This document shows positions 8,092 through 16,040 of a stretch of 34,428 bases of DNA, piece after piece. Positions within the stretch are counted from its first letter, which is position 1, and every line of letters starts with the position of its first letter. Position numbers and translations under genes: made by a program. The stretch is from Rhodobacterales bacterium (GTDB lineage: Bacteria > Pseudomonadota > Alphaproteobacteria > Rhodobacterales > Rhodobacteraceae), in contig JAPLPF010000163.1 in NCBI GenBank assembly GCA_026400325.1, forward strand, positions 1 to 34,428. Reading direction: 5' to 3'. Below the pieces are notes generated by a model, which saw nothing but the letters and a program-made list of their open reading frames with translations, made no database searches and was not told the origin of the DNA.

Positions 8092-9249
8092 TCAGGTCGG
8101 ACGGGCCACCTGGTCCGCCGCTTCGAAATAGGGCGCGCACGAGGTCTCGACCCCGAAAAGCGCGCGCAGGCGGGTCAGGTCGGCGCGCTGCGGCGGGCCT
8201 TCGGTCAGCACGCGGGCGATGCAGGCGCGCAGGTCATCGACGTCGCCCGGTTTCGACAGAAGGCCCATCCCGGTCTGGCGCACCGGTTCCCGCATCCCGG
8301 GCAAGTCTGACGCCACGACTGGAACGCCCTGCAGCATCGCCTCGACCTGCACGAGTCCAAAGCTTTCCTGCCGGTCGGTCGAGGGCAGGACCAGAAGGTC
8401 AAGCCCGCCATAGAACGCCTGCAAAGCCGCCCCGTGCAGCACGCCGTGATACCTGACGCGCCCATCCGAAGCATCGGCCGCCTGCAAGGTTCGTTGCCAG
8501 TCCGTCTCACCGATGATGTCCGAAGCGGGGCCGCAAAGATGCAGCACCACCTCGCGCCCCACCTTTTCAGACAGGCCGTCGAAAGCGTCCAGCAACAGCC
8601 CCAGACTTTTCTGCCGCGCCAGACGGCCGACATAGCCGATGTGCAGCGGGCCGTTGTCCTGGGGCCGTTTCAGCGCCTGAAACAGCTTGTCCTCGGGCGG
8701 GAAAGGGGTGGGGATGACGGCAAAGCGCAGCTTGCGGCGAAAGAGGCGGCAGAAGGTGGAGTTGTCGGCATAGTCCTTGGACACCACCTGAATCCGGTCG
8801 GCCAACACCCCCGCCACCAGATGAGACACCCCGGCAATCGCCCGCACGACCCGACTGGCGCGGTCCGCCGTCGAGATCGAGGTGACGTAGCTGATGATCA
8901 CCCGACGCCCCCGCAGCCGTGCGATGACCGCAGCCATTCCCGCCTCGGGGCAGGGCATGTGGATGCCGACCAGTGCCATCCCGCCCAAAGCCCGCCACAT
9001 CGTAAGCGGGTAAAGCGGCATGATCGGCGCCTTGCCGAGCCGTCCCGGCATCCAGGACCGGAACACGTTCACGCCATTGATCACCTCACGCGCTGCCGTG
9101 CCCTTTTGCCGGGCGCTGATGACGGCGGCGGGGTGACCCCGGCGAACAAAAGCCTCGGCCTGTTCGGCGGCAGAGATGGTCAGCCCGGACACGTTGGGAT
9201 GATAGTAGCTGAGGCAGACCAGCAGTCCCGGAGGCGAAGGGTCAGGCAT
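8092..9249 (-). CDS. GT4-family glycosyltransferase (GT-B fold)
   Basis: A 385-residue soluble or membrane-associated enzyme. The N-terminal half has the Tyr-Tyr-His-Pro-Asn-Val-Ser-Gly loop near 15-22 typical of GT4 acceptor domains. The C-terminal half has Gly-Tyr-Val-Gly-Arg-Leu-Ala-Arg-Gln-Lys near 205-214 and the E-x7-E nucleotide-sugar motif Glu295 to Glu303, followed by Gly-Val-Pro-Val-Val-Ala-Ser-Asp. It would transfer a hexose or similar sugar from a nucleotide donor with retention, likely building a lipid-linked glycan or exopolysaccharide unit on the cytoplasmic side. The donor and acceptor cannot be told. It is transcribed divergently from the methyltransferase, 76 bp away, and its neighbours are membrane glycosyltransferases. 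Confidence 0.85.
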   Translation of the reverse strand: MPDPSPPGLLVCLSYYHPNVSGLTISAAEQAEAFVRRGHPAAVISARQKGTAAREVINGVNVFRSWMPGRLGKAPIMPLYPLTMWRALGGMALVGIHMPCPEAGMAAVIARLRGRRVIISYVTSISTADRASRVVRAIAGVSHLVAGVLADRIQVVSKDYADNSTFCRLFRRKLRFAVIPTPFPPEDKLFQALKRPQDNGPLHIGYVGRLARQKSLGLLLDAFDGLSEKVGREVVLHLCGPASDIIGETDWQRTLQAADASDGRVRYHGVLHGAALQAFYGGLDLLVLPSTDRQESFGLVQVEAMLQGVPVVASDLPGMREPVRQTGMGLLSKPGDVDDLRACIARVLTEGPPQRADLTRLRALFGVETSCAPYFEAADQVARPT

Positions 9250-9325
9250 TCGGGACAGGACTTTCAGAGCGGCAGGTTGCCCGCTACCCTAGCCTCCGAC
9301 CCCGGCAAGAGGCAACCTTCGCACG

Positions 9326-10195
9326 ATGCGATATGATCTGGTTGACAGCGAATATCCGATAGAGCCTGACCCGGCCTTCCGCCGCCGCGCGGCATGGCTG
9401 CTGGCGGAACTGGAAGCGCGGATGCCGCAGGGAGGCCGTGTGCTGGATGTCGGGTGCGGGCAGGGGTTCTACCTGCCGCTTTACGCCCGGCTTGGCCTGA
9501 CCGCGACCGGGGCGGAACCGGATGCCCTGCCGCGGACCGAGGCGGCGCGCAAGGCTGCAGCCCTGGGCTTTGCGGTTGTTGATGCCCCTGCCGAACGCCT
9601 GCCCTTTGCCGATGCAAGCTTCGACGCCGCGGTGATGTCCGAGGTGCTGGAGCATCTGGCAGACCCGGGCCTGGCCTTGGCCGAGGCGGCGCGCGTGCTA
9701 GTGCCGGGGGGGCTGCTTTTGGTGACGGTGCCCCATGCCGACTATCCCTTTGCCTGGGACCCGGTGAACTGGCTGGCCGAAAGGCTGCGTATCGGCCCGG
9801 TGCGAACGGGCCTTTTTGCGGGTATCTGGGCGAACCATGAGCGGCTTTACCGACCCGGGGCGCTGTGTGACCAGATGACTGCGGCGGGCTTTCAGCCGGG
9901 CCGCGTGGTCCATCAGACGCGCTGGGCGCTGCCTTTCACGCACAACATCGTTTACGGCCTTGGCCGCGCGCTTCTTGAGGGTGGACTCTTGCCGAAAAGC
10001 TGGACCTCGGGCGGCCTGCGCGGGGGCGACAGCGCCACGCCCGGGCCCCAGAGCGCGCTGAACCCGGTGGCCTGGGGGGTCGGACTGATCCGGCTGGTGG
10101 ATCGGCTGAACGACGATGGCCGGGACGACGGGCCAAGCCAGAACCTTTGCGTTGTTGCGCTTCGGTCCGGTGAAATCACACCCCCTGTCGTGTAA
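9326..10195 (+). CDS. Class I SAM-dependent methyltransferase
   Basis: A 289-residue protein with SAM-binding motif I, Val-Leu-Asp-Val-Gly-Cys-Gly-Gln-Gly, at 39-47, an acidic residue after the second strand (Gly-Ala-Glu-Pro-Asp) and a Ser-Glu-Val-Leu-Glu-His-Leu motif, as in the Methyltransf_11/UbiE-like group. The C-terminal part carries a tyrosine/tryptophan-rich insert (Ala-Asn-His-Glu-Arg-Leu-Tyr) often seen in methyltransferases of glycan clusters. Beside a GT4 gene the likely job is methylation of a sugar or lipid intermediate, but the substrate is inferred from context alone. The start ATG has no strong ribosome site. The gene is followed by a decayed, gene-poor scar. Confidence 0.8.
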   Translation: MRYDLVDSEYPIEPDPAFRRRAAWLLAELEARMPQGGRVLDVGCGQGFYLPLYARLGLTATGAEPDALPRTEAARKAAALGFAVVDAPAERLPFADASFDAAVMSEVLEHLADPGLALAEAARVLVPGGLLLVTVPHADYPFAWDPVNWLAERLRIGPVRTGLFAGIWANHERLYRPGALCDQMTAAGFQPGRVVHQTRWALPFTHNIVYGLGRALLEGGLLPKSWTSGGLRGGDSATPGPQSALNPVAWGVGLIRLVDRLNDDGRDDGPSQNLCVVALRSGEITPPVV

Positions 10196-10338
10196 CGCCG
10201 AGTGCGCAGGGACGGCTGGATGCTGCTGCCGCAGGCGTCCATGCTGGAACTCCTCGCCATGGTCTGGATCAATCAGGCGATCTTGCGGGGCAAGGGCCGC
10301 AAATGGGCCTCCGCGGCTGTTTCAACAGGAGAAAACGG

Positions 10339-10383
10339 ATGACCGACCATTTGACGGGACGATGCCACTGCGGAGTGACCTGA
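10339..10383 (+). pseudogene. Truncated GFA (glutathione-dependent formaldehyde-activating)-family start
   Basis: Fourteen codons with an AGGAGA ribosome site 5' of the ATG encode Met-Thr-Asp-His-Leu-Thr-Gly-Arg-Cys-His-Cys-Gly-Val-Thr and then hit TGA. The Gly-x-Cys-His-Cys-Gly pattern is the first zinc-binding motif at the N-terminus of GFA/CENP-V-family proteins, which usually run to 120-150 residues. The rest of the gene is missing, and an insertion-sequence-like end begins six bases later, so the gene was probably cut by insertion and deletion. Confidence 0.5.
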
Positions 10384-10388
10384 GCCCC

Positions 10389-10457
10389 TGAACCGCCTCC
10401 AGTTCCTGGTAGAGTCCGTCCACGCAAGGAAACGGACAGTGAAGCAATCACGGTTCA
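10389..10457 (+). mobile_element. Probable left-end remnant of an IS3-family insertion sequence
   Basis: The sequence TGAACCGCC at 10389 resembles the terminal inverted repeat of many alphaproteobacterial IS3-family elements. Fifty bases on, after an AAGGA site, a GTG at 10439 starts codons for Lys-Gln-Ser-Arg-Phe, the usual opening of the small OrfA transposase subunit. Homology is lost after about 10457, with no OrfB, right end or target duplication seen. The call rests on remembered IS3 ends and a very short match. Confidence 0.4.
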
Positions 10458-10574
10458 TCTTGGCGAGAAAATTCTGCCTATGCGGCCTCTTGCTTTCGGG
10501 GGTCCGCCGGGCCACCTGCGCATCCTTTTGCGAATGAGGGTTCCTCAGCATCCAAGCTGCGAGCGTATCCTGCA

Positions 10575-12353
10575 TCATGCCGTAGACGGACGATCATGGG
10601 GTCCTGAACCCAACTGGATTGCGCTCTTGGAAATCAGTGCGCTGTGAATCCGGTTCTCTGCGTCGCGCAGTGCCTGTCGCGCGGACTTTCCGTGGAACAC
10701 GGCATCATGGATCTCGGTTCCCAGGATCGCCTCGATCAGGCTGAACTCGGGTATCGGGGGTCTGGCCCAGGTGACAAGTTCGTTCCTGCGGGCCAGTTGA
10801 TCCACCATGCTGACGATCGGCGACGAGGCAAGCGCCTCGGGGTCGGCACAGACGGAAAAGCGGGGCGCCACCGGGAACCCGTTTTTCACGTGCGCCTTCA
10901 TCGCCTCGGGTGAGACCATCCAGGCCAGCGCATTCATGATCTGGCGCTGCCGGGCTGGCGGAACGCGCGCGGGGATGGTCATCAGAAAGCCGCCGACGGG
11001 GGCCGCGATCTGTCGCATCTTGCGGGACGGTGGTGGCAGATAGGCCACGCGGCGCGCAACCTGAGAGCTGAGTTCGTGTTCGAACCGGGCGGCGCGCATC
11101 GTCCAGCAATAGGCCAGCCCGACCTGACCATACATGAAGTAATTCAGCCCGCGTTCCCAATCCACCTCGGCGATGTCGGGGGGGGACACTTCGGCCAGCT
11201 GCTTCATGTATTCGATCACATCAACTGAATCGTCGGTGTTGACCTGCAGTTTCAGTTTCTCGAAACGGTCGAAGGTCCAGCTTTCCCGATTGTGCATCGG
11301 GATATCGATGATGGTCTTCTGACAGGCGGCCAGAAAGAACATGAAGGAATTGGCGATGGGCATGCCGCGCTGACCGTTCCAGGCGATGCCGTAAAACTCG
11401 CCGGCCGGGCGGTGCAGGGCGCGGGCAGCGGCGATTGTTTCATCGAAGGTGCGGGGATGGGTCAGGCCGCGATCCTCGAACAGGTCGCGGCGGGCGGCCA
11501 GAATCTCGATCGTGCAGTAGAGCGGGATGCCGTATTGTGTTCCCTTCCAGTTTCCCGTGCCCCAGACCGAGGGATGAAAATCCAAGGGGTTGATGGCCGC
11601 ATCGTTCAGAAGCTCATCCAGGGGGGCAAGGCAGCCCTTTTCGGCAAATTCGCCAAGCCATGGCATGTTGAGGGCGACGACATCATGCTCTGGCGTCTCG
11701 GCGGCAAAGGCCTTGTGGGCGTTGGTGTAAAGGTCGGGCAGGCGGTGCAGCTGAAAGCTGCTTTTGCGGCTGAGGTCATTGCGGAAATCCGACCACATGT
11801 TCCGCATGGCGGAAAAATAGTTGTCGTCGTTCAAGAGGAACCGGATATCGCCGGGCACCTTGACGGCAATATCGTCCCCCCGGACCGGAGAGATGATCTG
11901 CGCGGCAAAGTAGCTGCCGCCGAAGTAGTATTCGTTCGCCTCGGTCCCCTTGCGCAGGCCGAAGGTCTTGGCCAGGTGGCCCTTCACATGGGTTGCATAG
12001 TCCATGAAGCTGTGCAGCAGGGTGTCGGTCGGCTCCAGAAAGTGGGTCTTGAGACCCCCGCCGCGTGGCACTTGCCGGATCTGATTGTCGGCGATCATCT
12101 TGATGATCATCCGGTTCCCGGTGCTGTAGGGCACGCCGGCAAGTGTCACCAGACCGGACTTGTCGATGGGCCGGCGGTGCAGGTGGGCATCGACCAGCTC
12201 CAGCACGATGTTCCAGAACACGTCCTTCGTCGCCCCCGGCACACCCGTGTCAAAGGGGGTACGCAGCTTGCGCAGGAAGTCGACGATGCGCGACAGCTCG
12301 TGGCTGGTAAGTTCTGACCCGGGGGCGGTGCCGGTGGCGGTGGAAGCGGTCAT
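10575..12353 (-). CDS. Winged-helix-like domain fused to a family-1 solute-binding domain, cytosolic (probable sugar-sensing regulator)
   Basis: A 592-residue protein with no signal peptide. Residues about 15-140 look like a MarR/GntR-style helix-turn-helix region: a helical start, Leu-Val-Thr-Leu-Ala-Gly-Val-Pro-Tyr-Ser-Thr-Gly-Asn-Arg as likely recognition helix, then a basic Arg-Gly-Gly-Gly wing. From about 170 the chain reads like an extracellular solute-binding protein family 1 (CUT1 type), with Asp-Val-Val-Ala-Leu-Asn-Met-Pro-Trp, Gly-Ile-Pro-Leu-Tyr and Trp-Asn-Gly-Gln-Arg-Gly stretches. Lacking export, it probably acts as a one-component sensor that binds the pathway substrate and controls the divergent operon; this is inference. 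ATG 12353 was preferred to a GTG at 12362. It lies 24 bp downstream of the dehydrogenase gene, probably in one transcript. Confidence 0.65.
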   Translation of the reverse strand: MTASTATGTAPGSELTSHELSRIVDFLRKLRTPFDTGVPGATKDVFWNIVLELVDAHLHRRPIDKSGLVTLAGVPYSTGNRMIIKMIADNQIRQVPRGGGLKTHFLEPTDTLLHSFMDYATHVKGHLAKTFGLRKGTEANEYYFGGSYFAAQIISPVRGDDIAVKVPGDIRFLLNDDNYFSAMRNMWSDFRNDLSRKSSFQLHRLPDLYTNAHKAFAAETPEHDVVALNMPWLGEFAEKGCLAPLDELLNDAAINPLDFHPSVWGTGNWKGTQYGIPLYCTIEILAARRDLFEDRGLTHPRTFDETIAAARALHRPAGEFYGIAWNGQRGMPIANSFMFFLAACQKTIIDIPMHNRESWTFDRFEKLKLQVNTDDSVDVIEYMKQLAEVSPPDIAEVDWERGLNYFMYGQVGLAYCWTMRAARFEHELSSQVARRVAYLPPPSRKMRQIAAPVGGFLMTIPARVPPARQRQIMNALAWMVSPEAMKAHVKNGFPVAPRFSVCADPEALASSPIVSMVDQLARRNELVTWARPPIPEFSLIEAILGTEIHDAVFHGKSARQALRDAENRIHSALISKSAIQLGSGPHDRPSTA

Positions 12354-12377
12354 CGGTTGCACGGTTGGGACCCTGGC

Positions 12378-13298
12378 TCAGGCCGAGATGTCGGCCTGCC
12401 ATTTCACCAAAGCGAAGAAATCCTGATCCCGCAACCCCGAATTGGCAGCAGCACGATAAAGTTCAAGGATCAGTCCGGTCGTCAGCAAGGGCACGCCGTT
12501 GGCGCGTCCGGCATCGCTGATCAGGCTGAAGTCCTTGATCATCTGCTCGATGGTGAAGGCTGGCGAATAGTCGGCAGAGACCACTGCATCGGTCTTGTAT
12601 TTGAAGAGGGGCGACGCGACAGCGCTTTCGCAAATGACGTCCATCATGCTCGCCCGGGAAAGCCCGCCGCTTTCGCCCAGCGCCACGGCCTCGGCCAGAA
12701 TGGCGGAACTGGCCCCGACAAGGGTGTTGATCACCAGTTTCATGTAGCGGGCCTCTTCACCCGCACCAAGGTAGAATTGCCGCGCTGACAGCACTTTGAC
12801 CATCGGCAGGACGGTGGTCCAGGCCTGTTCGTCACCGGAAGCAAGCACCGTCAGGGCAGCCTTTTCGGCAAGGGCCGTGCTGCCTGACAGCGGTGCGCGC
12901 AGGTAGGCGATCCCGCAATCCTGCAGGGCTGTGGCAATCTCGGTCGAACAATCCGGGGATACCGTGCTCATCTCGACGAAGATCGACCCGCGTGCCATGT
13001 GGTGCATCAGGCCAGTCGTGTCCTTTGTGCCCAGCACCACGTCGCGCAGCACCTTGTCATTGGGCAATGTGGCAAAGACGATGCCGTTCTGGCTGTGCTG
13101 GTCAAGCGTGCCCGCGCTGACAGCACCCGCACGTTCCAGATCCTGGACGATCTTGCGGTCCGGCTCTGTCACGGCCACTGTGGTGCCGGAAGCCAGAAGG
13201 TTGCGGATCATCGGCGCGCCCATCTTGCCCGCGCCGATCCAACCGATAGCCCGACCGCCCGGTTCCGCCCGAACCGTCTCTGCCATGTTCGCTTGCAT
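12378..13298 (-). CDS. NAD(P)-dependent beta-hydroxyacid dehydrogenase (6PGDH/3-hydroxyisobutyrate family)
   Basis: A 306-residue protein with a Rossmann motif Gly-Ala-Gly-Lys-Met-Gly at 22-27, a substrate-loop Ala-Pro-Leu-Ser-Gly-Ser at 135-140 and the catalytic Gly...Lys187...Asn191 pattern of beta-hydroxyacid dehydrogenases. It would oxidise a 3-hydroxyacid or reduce the matching semialdehyde. Asp after the second strand is replaced by Glu (Val-Thr-Glu-Pro-Asp), compatible with NAD use but not decisive. Start ATG 13298 has a GAGGGGTGGA site upstream; an ATG at 13286 is also possible. It is the first gene of the minus-strand pair with the regulator and faces the catabolic operon. Confidence 0.82.
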   Translation of the reverse strand: MQANMAETVRAEPGGRAIGWIGAGKMGAPMIRNLLASGTTVAVTEPDRKIVQDLERAGAVSAGTLDQHSQNGIVFATLPNDKVLRDVVLGTKDTTGLMHHMARGSIFVEMSTVSPDCSTEIATALQDCGIAYLRAPLSGSTALAEKAALTVLASGDEQAWTTVLPMVKVLSARQFYLGAGEEARYMKLVINTLVGASSAILAEAVALGESGGLSRASMMDVICESAVASPLFKYKTDAVVSADYSPAFTIEQMIKDFSLISDAGRANGVPLLTTGLILELYRAAANSGLRDQDFFALVKWQADISA

Positions 13299-13360
13299 GC
13301 CGAATTCCACCCCTCGCTCCACCGCTGACCATAAATCGCCGAAGTGGTGGCGGTTGGGGT

Positions 13361-13383
13361 AATTTCTTCGGATCGGCGAAATT
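13361..13383. promoter_or_regulatory. Imperfect 23-bp palindrome, candidate operator 1
   Basis: The arms AATTTC (13361-13366) and GAAATT (13378-13383) are perfect, with two further pairs (C-G, G-C) inside. It lies in the 276-bp region between the divergent beta-hydroxyacid dehydrogenase and catabolic operon. A related TCGCCGAA stretch occurs at about 13336-13343. The winged-helix fusion protein is the only regulator-like gene in the window and would be the first candidate to bind here. Confidence 0.4.
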
Positions 13384-13400
13384 TCATCAGACCGGCCAAA

Positions 13401-13421
13401 GTTGATTTGGTAACTATCAAC
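13401..13421. promoter_or_regulatory. 21-bp inverted repeat, candidate operator 2
   Basis: A perfect 6-bp inverted repeat GTTGAT (13401-13406) and ATCAAC (13416-13421) with a 9-bp A/T-richer spacer, about 150 bp before the first gene of the plus-strand operon. Two dyads of equal width 40 bp apart, roughly four helical turns, would suit cooperative binding by a dimeric regulator. No clear promoter boxes were found. Confidence 0.4.
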
Positions 13422-13574
13422 GTGGGAGTGAGTCACCGTCATTGCAGATGCGGGCCGCAGGCGGCCCCGACGGGGTTGCAGGGAAAGGGCATCTTTTCCC
13501 GGCTGCAGCGGATGTACAAAGGGGTGATGGCAGGGGCCGTGGTGCAGCCACGAGTCTGAGGGGAGGACGACGCA

Positions 13575-14642
13575 ATGCGGGCAATTCGGTTCCATGGGGC
13601 CAGGGACATCAGGGTTGAAGACGTGGCCGAACCGTCAGGGCTGCTGCTTCCCGATGATGTGCTGATCGCCCCGGCCGTCACCGGCATCTGCGGCACGGAC
13701 CTGCACGAGTACATCGCCGGGCCGATCGTGACGCCGAAAGAACCGCATGTCTTTACCGGGGCCAGCAACCCGCAGATTCTGGGACATGAGTTTTCCGCCC
13801 GTGTTCTGGCGGTGGGGGATGCCGTGGCCCATGTTAAGGCGGGGGATCGCATCTCGATCCAGCCGCTTCTGTCGCCGCGGAATGACTATTACGGCAAGCG
13901 TGGCCTTTATCACCTGTCGCCGAAGATGGGCTGTGTCGGCCTCAGCTGGGCCTGGGGCGGCATGGCCGAAAAAGCCGTCATCAAGGATTACAACGCCCAG
14001 CCGGTTCCGGACGGGATCACCGACGATCAGGCGGCGATGATCGAACCTGCGGCTGTGGCGCTGTATGGTGTGGACCGTGGCGGGGTCACGGCGGGGTCAA
14101 CCGTGCTGGTCTCCGGTGCCGGACCGATTGGCGCGCTGACGATCCTTGCGGCCAAGGCGGCGGGGGCATCCACCATCATCGTGTCCGAGCCGAACCCGAA
14201 CCGCCGGCGCATCATCGCCGAGATCGCGCCCTACGCCCATATCGTCGACCCGCGCGATGGCACGCTGGCACAGATCGTTGGCGACCTGACCGAGGAAGGC
14301 GTGGGCGTTGACGTGGCGCTGGAATGTGTCGGGCTTGAGGCGTCGCTGAATGCCTGCGTGCAGGCTGTGCGGCGGCAGGGCAGGGTCGTGCAGGTCGGTC
14401 TGCACATGAAGCCCGCCAGCATTGATGCAATGCTGTGGGCGCTGAAGGACATCACGGTCGAGGCAACCTGGTGCTACCCGACGCAAATCTGGCCGCGCAT
14501 TGCCCGGATGATCGCGGCGGGCACATTCCCGGTGGAGAAGGTGATTACCGCCCGCATCGACGCAAAGGACGTGGTCGCCAAGGGGTTCGAGGCGCTGCTT
14601 AACCCTACCGGCGAGCATCTGAAAATTCTGGTCACCACCTGA
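13575..14642 (+). CDS. Zinc-type MDR alcohol/polyol dehydrogenase (butanediol/sorbitol dehydrogenase-like)
   Basis: A 355-residue medium-chain dehydrogenase. Catalytic-zinc ligands are visible as Cys39 (Gly-Ile-Cys-Gly-Thr-Asp), His71-Glu72 (Gly-His-Glu) and Glu157 (Ile-Glu-Pro), and the coenzyme motif is Gly-Ala-Gly-Pro-Ile-Gly at 181-186. The lobe that in 2,3-butanediol dehydrogenases carries four structural-zinc cysteines is present (about 98-120) but has lost all but one Cys, so it likely folds without that zinc. It would oxidise a secondary alcohol with NAD(H). A strong GAGGGGAGGA site precedes the ATG. It is the first gene of the large plus-strand run, so it may act early on the imported compound. 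Confidence 0.85.
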   Translation: MRAIRFHGARDIRVEDVAEPSGLLLPDDVLIAPAVTGICGTDLHEYIAGPIVTPKEPHVFTGASNPQILGHEFSARVLAVGDAVAHVKAGDRISIQPLLSPRNDYYGKRGLYHLSPKMGCVGLSWAWGGMAEKAVIKDYNAQPVPDGITDDQAAMIEPAAVALYGVDRGGVTAGSTVLVSGAGPIGALTILAAKAAGASTIIVSEPNPNRRRIIAEIAPYAHIVDPRDGTLAQIVGDLTEEGVGVDVALECVGLEASLNACVQAVRRQGRVVQVGLHMKPASIDAMLWALKDITVEATWCYPTQIWPRIARMIAAGTFPVEKVITARIDAKDVVAKGFEALLNPTGEHLKILVTT

Positions 14643-14671
14643 CCGCTGGACCGAAAACAAGAAAGACAAGA

Positions 14672-15745
14672 ATGATGACCAAGGAAAACGTCGCTCTCAT
14701 CGTCGGGGCCACGGGGCTGTCTGGCAGCTATACCGGGCGGCTTTTGAAGGAGCACGGCTGGACCGTAGTGACCTTGTCGCGCAGCGCAGCCGATCTGGAG
14801 TTTTCCGATCGCCACATCGCCGCTGACCTGCAAGATGCGGCGTCGACCTCGGCGGCGCTCAAGGTGGCGGGGGACGTGACGCATGTGTTCTTCTGCACCT
14901 GGTCGCGTCAGGCGAACGAGGCAGAGAATGTTCGCGTCAACGCCCTGATGATCCGCAACCTGTTCGACGGGCTGGCGGGCGCGCCCATCAAACATGCGGC
15001 GCTGGTGACTGGCCTCAAGCACTACCTCGGGTCGTTCGACGATTATGCCAAGGTCAAGCCCTACACGCCCTTTCTTGAAAGCAGCCCGCGCCTGCCCGGC
15101 CTGAACTTCTATTACGCGCAGGAAGACGTGCTGTTCGAGATGGCGGAAAAGCGCGGCTTTACCTGGTCGGTGCACCGCCCGCACACGATGATCGGCTTTG
15201 TCATCGGCAATGCCATGAACATGGCCGTGACGCTGGCGGTCTATGCGAGCATCTGCAAGCACACCGGGCGGCCCTTCGTCTATCCGGGTTCGCCCGAGCA
15301 GTTGAATGCAGTCACCGACGTGACCGATGCACGCCTGCTGGCCAAGCAGTTGCACTGGGCCGCGACCACGCCCGAGGCGGCGAACACCCCTTTAAACACC
15401 TCGAACGGCGACGTCTTCCGCTGGACCTGGCTCTGGCAGCAGATCGCGGACTACTTCGGGATCGTAGCCGCGCCCTATCCGGGCCAGCCGACCCCGCTGG
15501 AAGGCCAGATGGCCGATGCGCAGACCGTCTGGTCCGAGATCGTGGCCAAGCATGGTTTGCAGGATATTCCGGTGTCGAAGCTGGCCTCGTGGTGGCACAG
15601 CGACGCGGACCTTGGCCGCACGCTGGAATGCTTCACCGACATGACCAACAGCCGGACGCTGGGGTTCGACGCCTACCAGTCCACCCGCAGCAGCTTCACC
15701 GACGTGTTCGACGAGCTGCGCGCCCGTCGCATCATCCCGGCGTGA
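14672..15745 (+). CDS. PRISE-type short-chain dehydrogenase (iridoid synthase/progesterone 5-beta-reductase-like)
   Basis: A 357-residue atypical SDR with Gly-Ala-Thr-Gly-Leu-Ser-Gly at 12-18. The PRISE hallmarks are there: Thr-Gly-Leu-Lys-His-Tyr-Leu-Gly at 113-120 with Lys116, and Asn-Phe-Tyr-Tyr-Ala-Gln-Glu-Asp with Tyr148, a 32-residue spacing equal to that of the plant enzyme's Lys146/Tyr178 pair. PRISE enzymes reduce activated C=C bonds of enones or enals with NADPH. In bacteria their substrates are largely unknown. Here it sits second in a catabolic operon, so it may reduce, or in reverse desaturate, a cyclic enone intermediate (inference). Two ATGs at 14672 and 14675 are equally possible. 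Confidence 0.8.
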   Translation: MMTKENVALIVGATGLSGSYTGRLLKEHGWTVVTLSRSAADLEFSDRHIAADLQDAASTSAALKVAGDVTHVFFCTWSRQANEAENVRVNALMIRNLFDGLAGAPIKHAALVTGLKHYLGSFDDYAKVKPYTPFLESSPRLPGLNFYYAQEDVLFEMAEKRGFTWSVHRPHTMIGFVIGNAMNMAVTLAVYASICKHTGRPFVYPGSPEQLNAVTDVTDARLLAKQLHWAATTPEAANTPLNTSNGDVFRWTWLWQQIADYFGIVAAPYPGQPTPLEGQMADAQTVWSEIVAKHGLQDIPVSKLASWWHSDADLGRTLECFTDMTNSRTLGFDAYQSTRSSFTDVFDELRARRIIPA

Positions 15746-15755
15746 GGAGGCACCC

Positions 15756-16040
15756 ATGCACTATGTTGTTCATTGCCTTGACCATGACGGCGCCGTTGAC
15801 AAGCGGCTGGCGAATTACGACGCGCACAAGGCCTATCTGGCGGCTGCACCCGTGAAAACCGTGATCTCCGGCCCGCTTATGGCCGATGACGAACAGACGA
15901 TGATCGGCAGCTGCTTTGTGCTGGAGGCCGACAGCCTGGCCGAGGTTGAGGCGTTCAACAGCAACGACCCCTTCGCCAAGGTTGGTCTTTGGAAGACGGT
16001 CTCGATTCGCCCGTTCTCCAAGCGCGTGGACAACCGCTGA
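15756..16040 (+). CDS. YciI-family small protein
   Basis: A 94-residue protein with the YciI opening (Met-His-Tyr-Val-Val-His-Cys-Leu-Asp), a mid-region Gly-Pro-Leu and Gly-Ser-Cys-Phe-Val-Leu-Glu-Ala, and the closing Asn-Asp-Pro-Phe-Ala-Lys-x-Gly-Leu-Trp motif. The ferredoxin-like family includes proteins with dehalogenase- or lyase-like active sites built on a His-Asp pair, visible here as His7 and Asp9-His10. It may help handle a muconolactone-like or polyhydroxylated intermediate, but no reaction can be assigned. A GAGGAGG site precedes the start, and its TGA overlaps the next ATG (TGATG). Confidence 0.82.
   Translation: MHYVVHCLDHDGAVDKRLANYDAHKAYLAAAPVKTVISGPLMADDEQTMIGSCFVLEADSLAEVEAFNSNDPFAKVGLWKTVSIRPFSKRVDNR

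Larger units (their letters stand above)
10196..10574. other. Gene-poor scar between the envelope and catabolic regions
   Basis: About 380 bp without an intact recognisable gene. A short plus-strand frame (from about 10220 to TGA at 10340-10342) whose stop overlaps the next ATG as ATGA may be the C-terminal remnant of an unknown gene. It is followed by the GFA fragment (10339-10383) and the insertion-sequence-like end (from 10389). From about 10458 to 10574 I see no clear gene. Confidence 0.5.

Noticed and set aside
10273-10578. 101-codon minus-strand frame whose ATG overlaps the regulator's stop as ATGA
   Set aside because: The overlap hints at a coupled gene, perhaps a truncated transporter permease, but the frame runs straight through the IS-like remnant and has no recognisable domain, so I do not call it.
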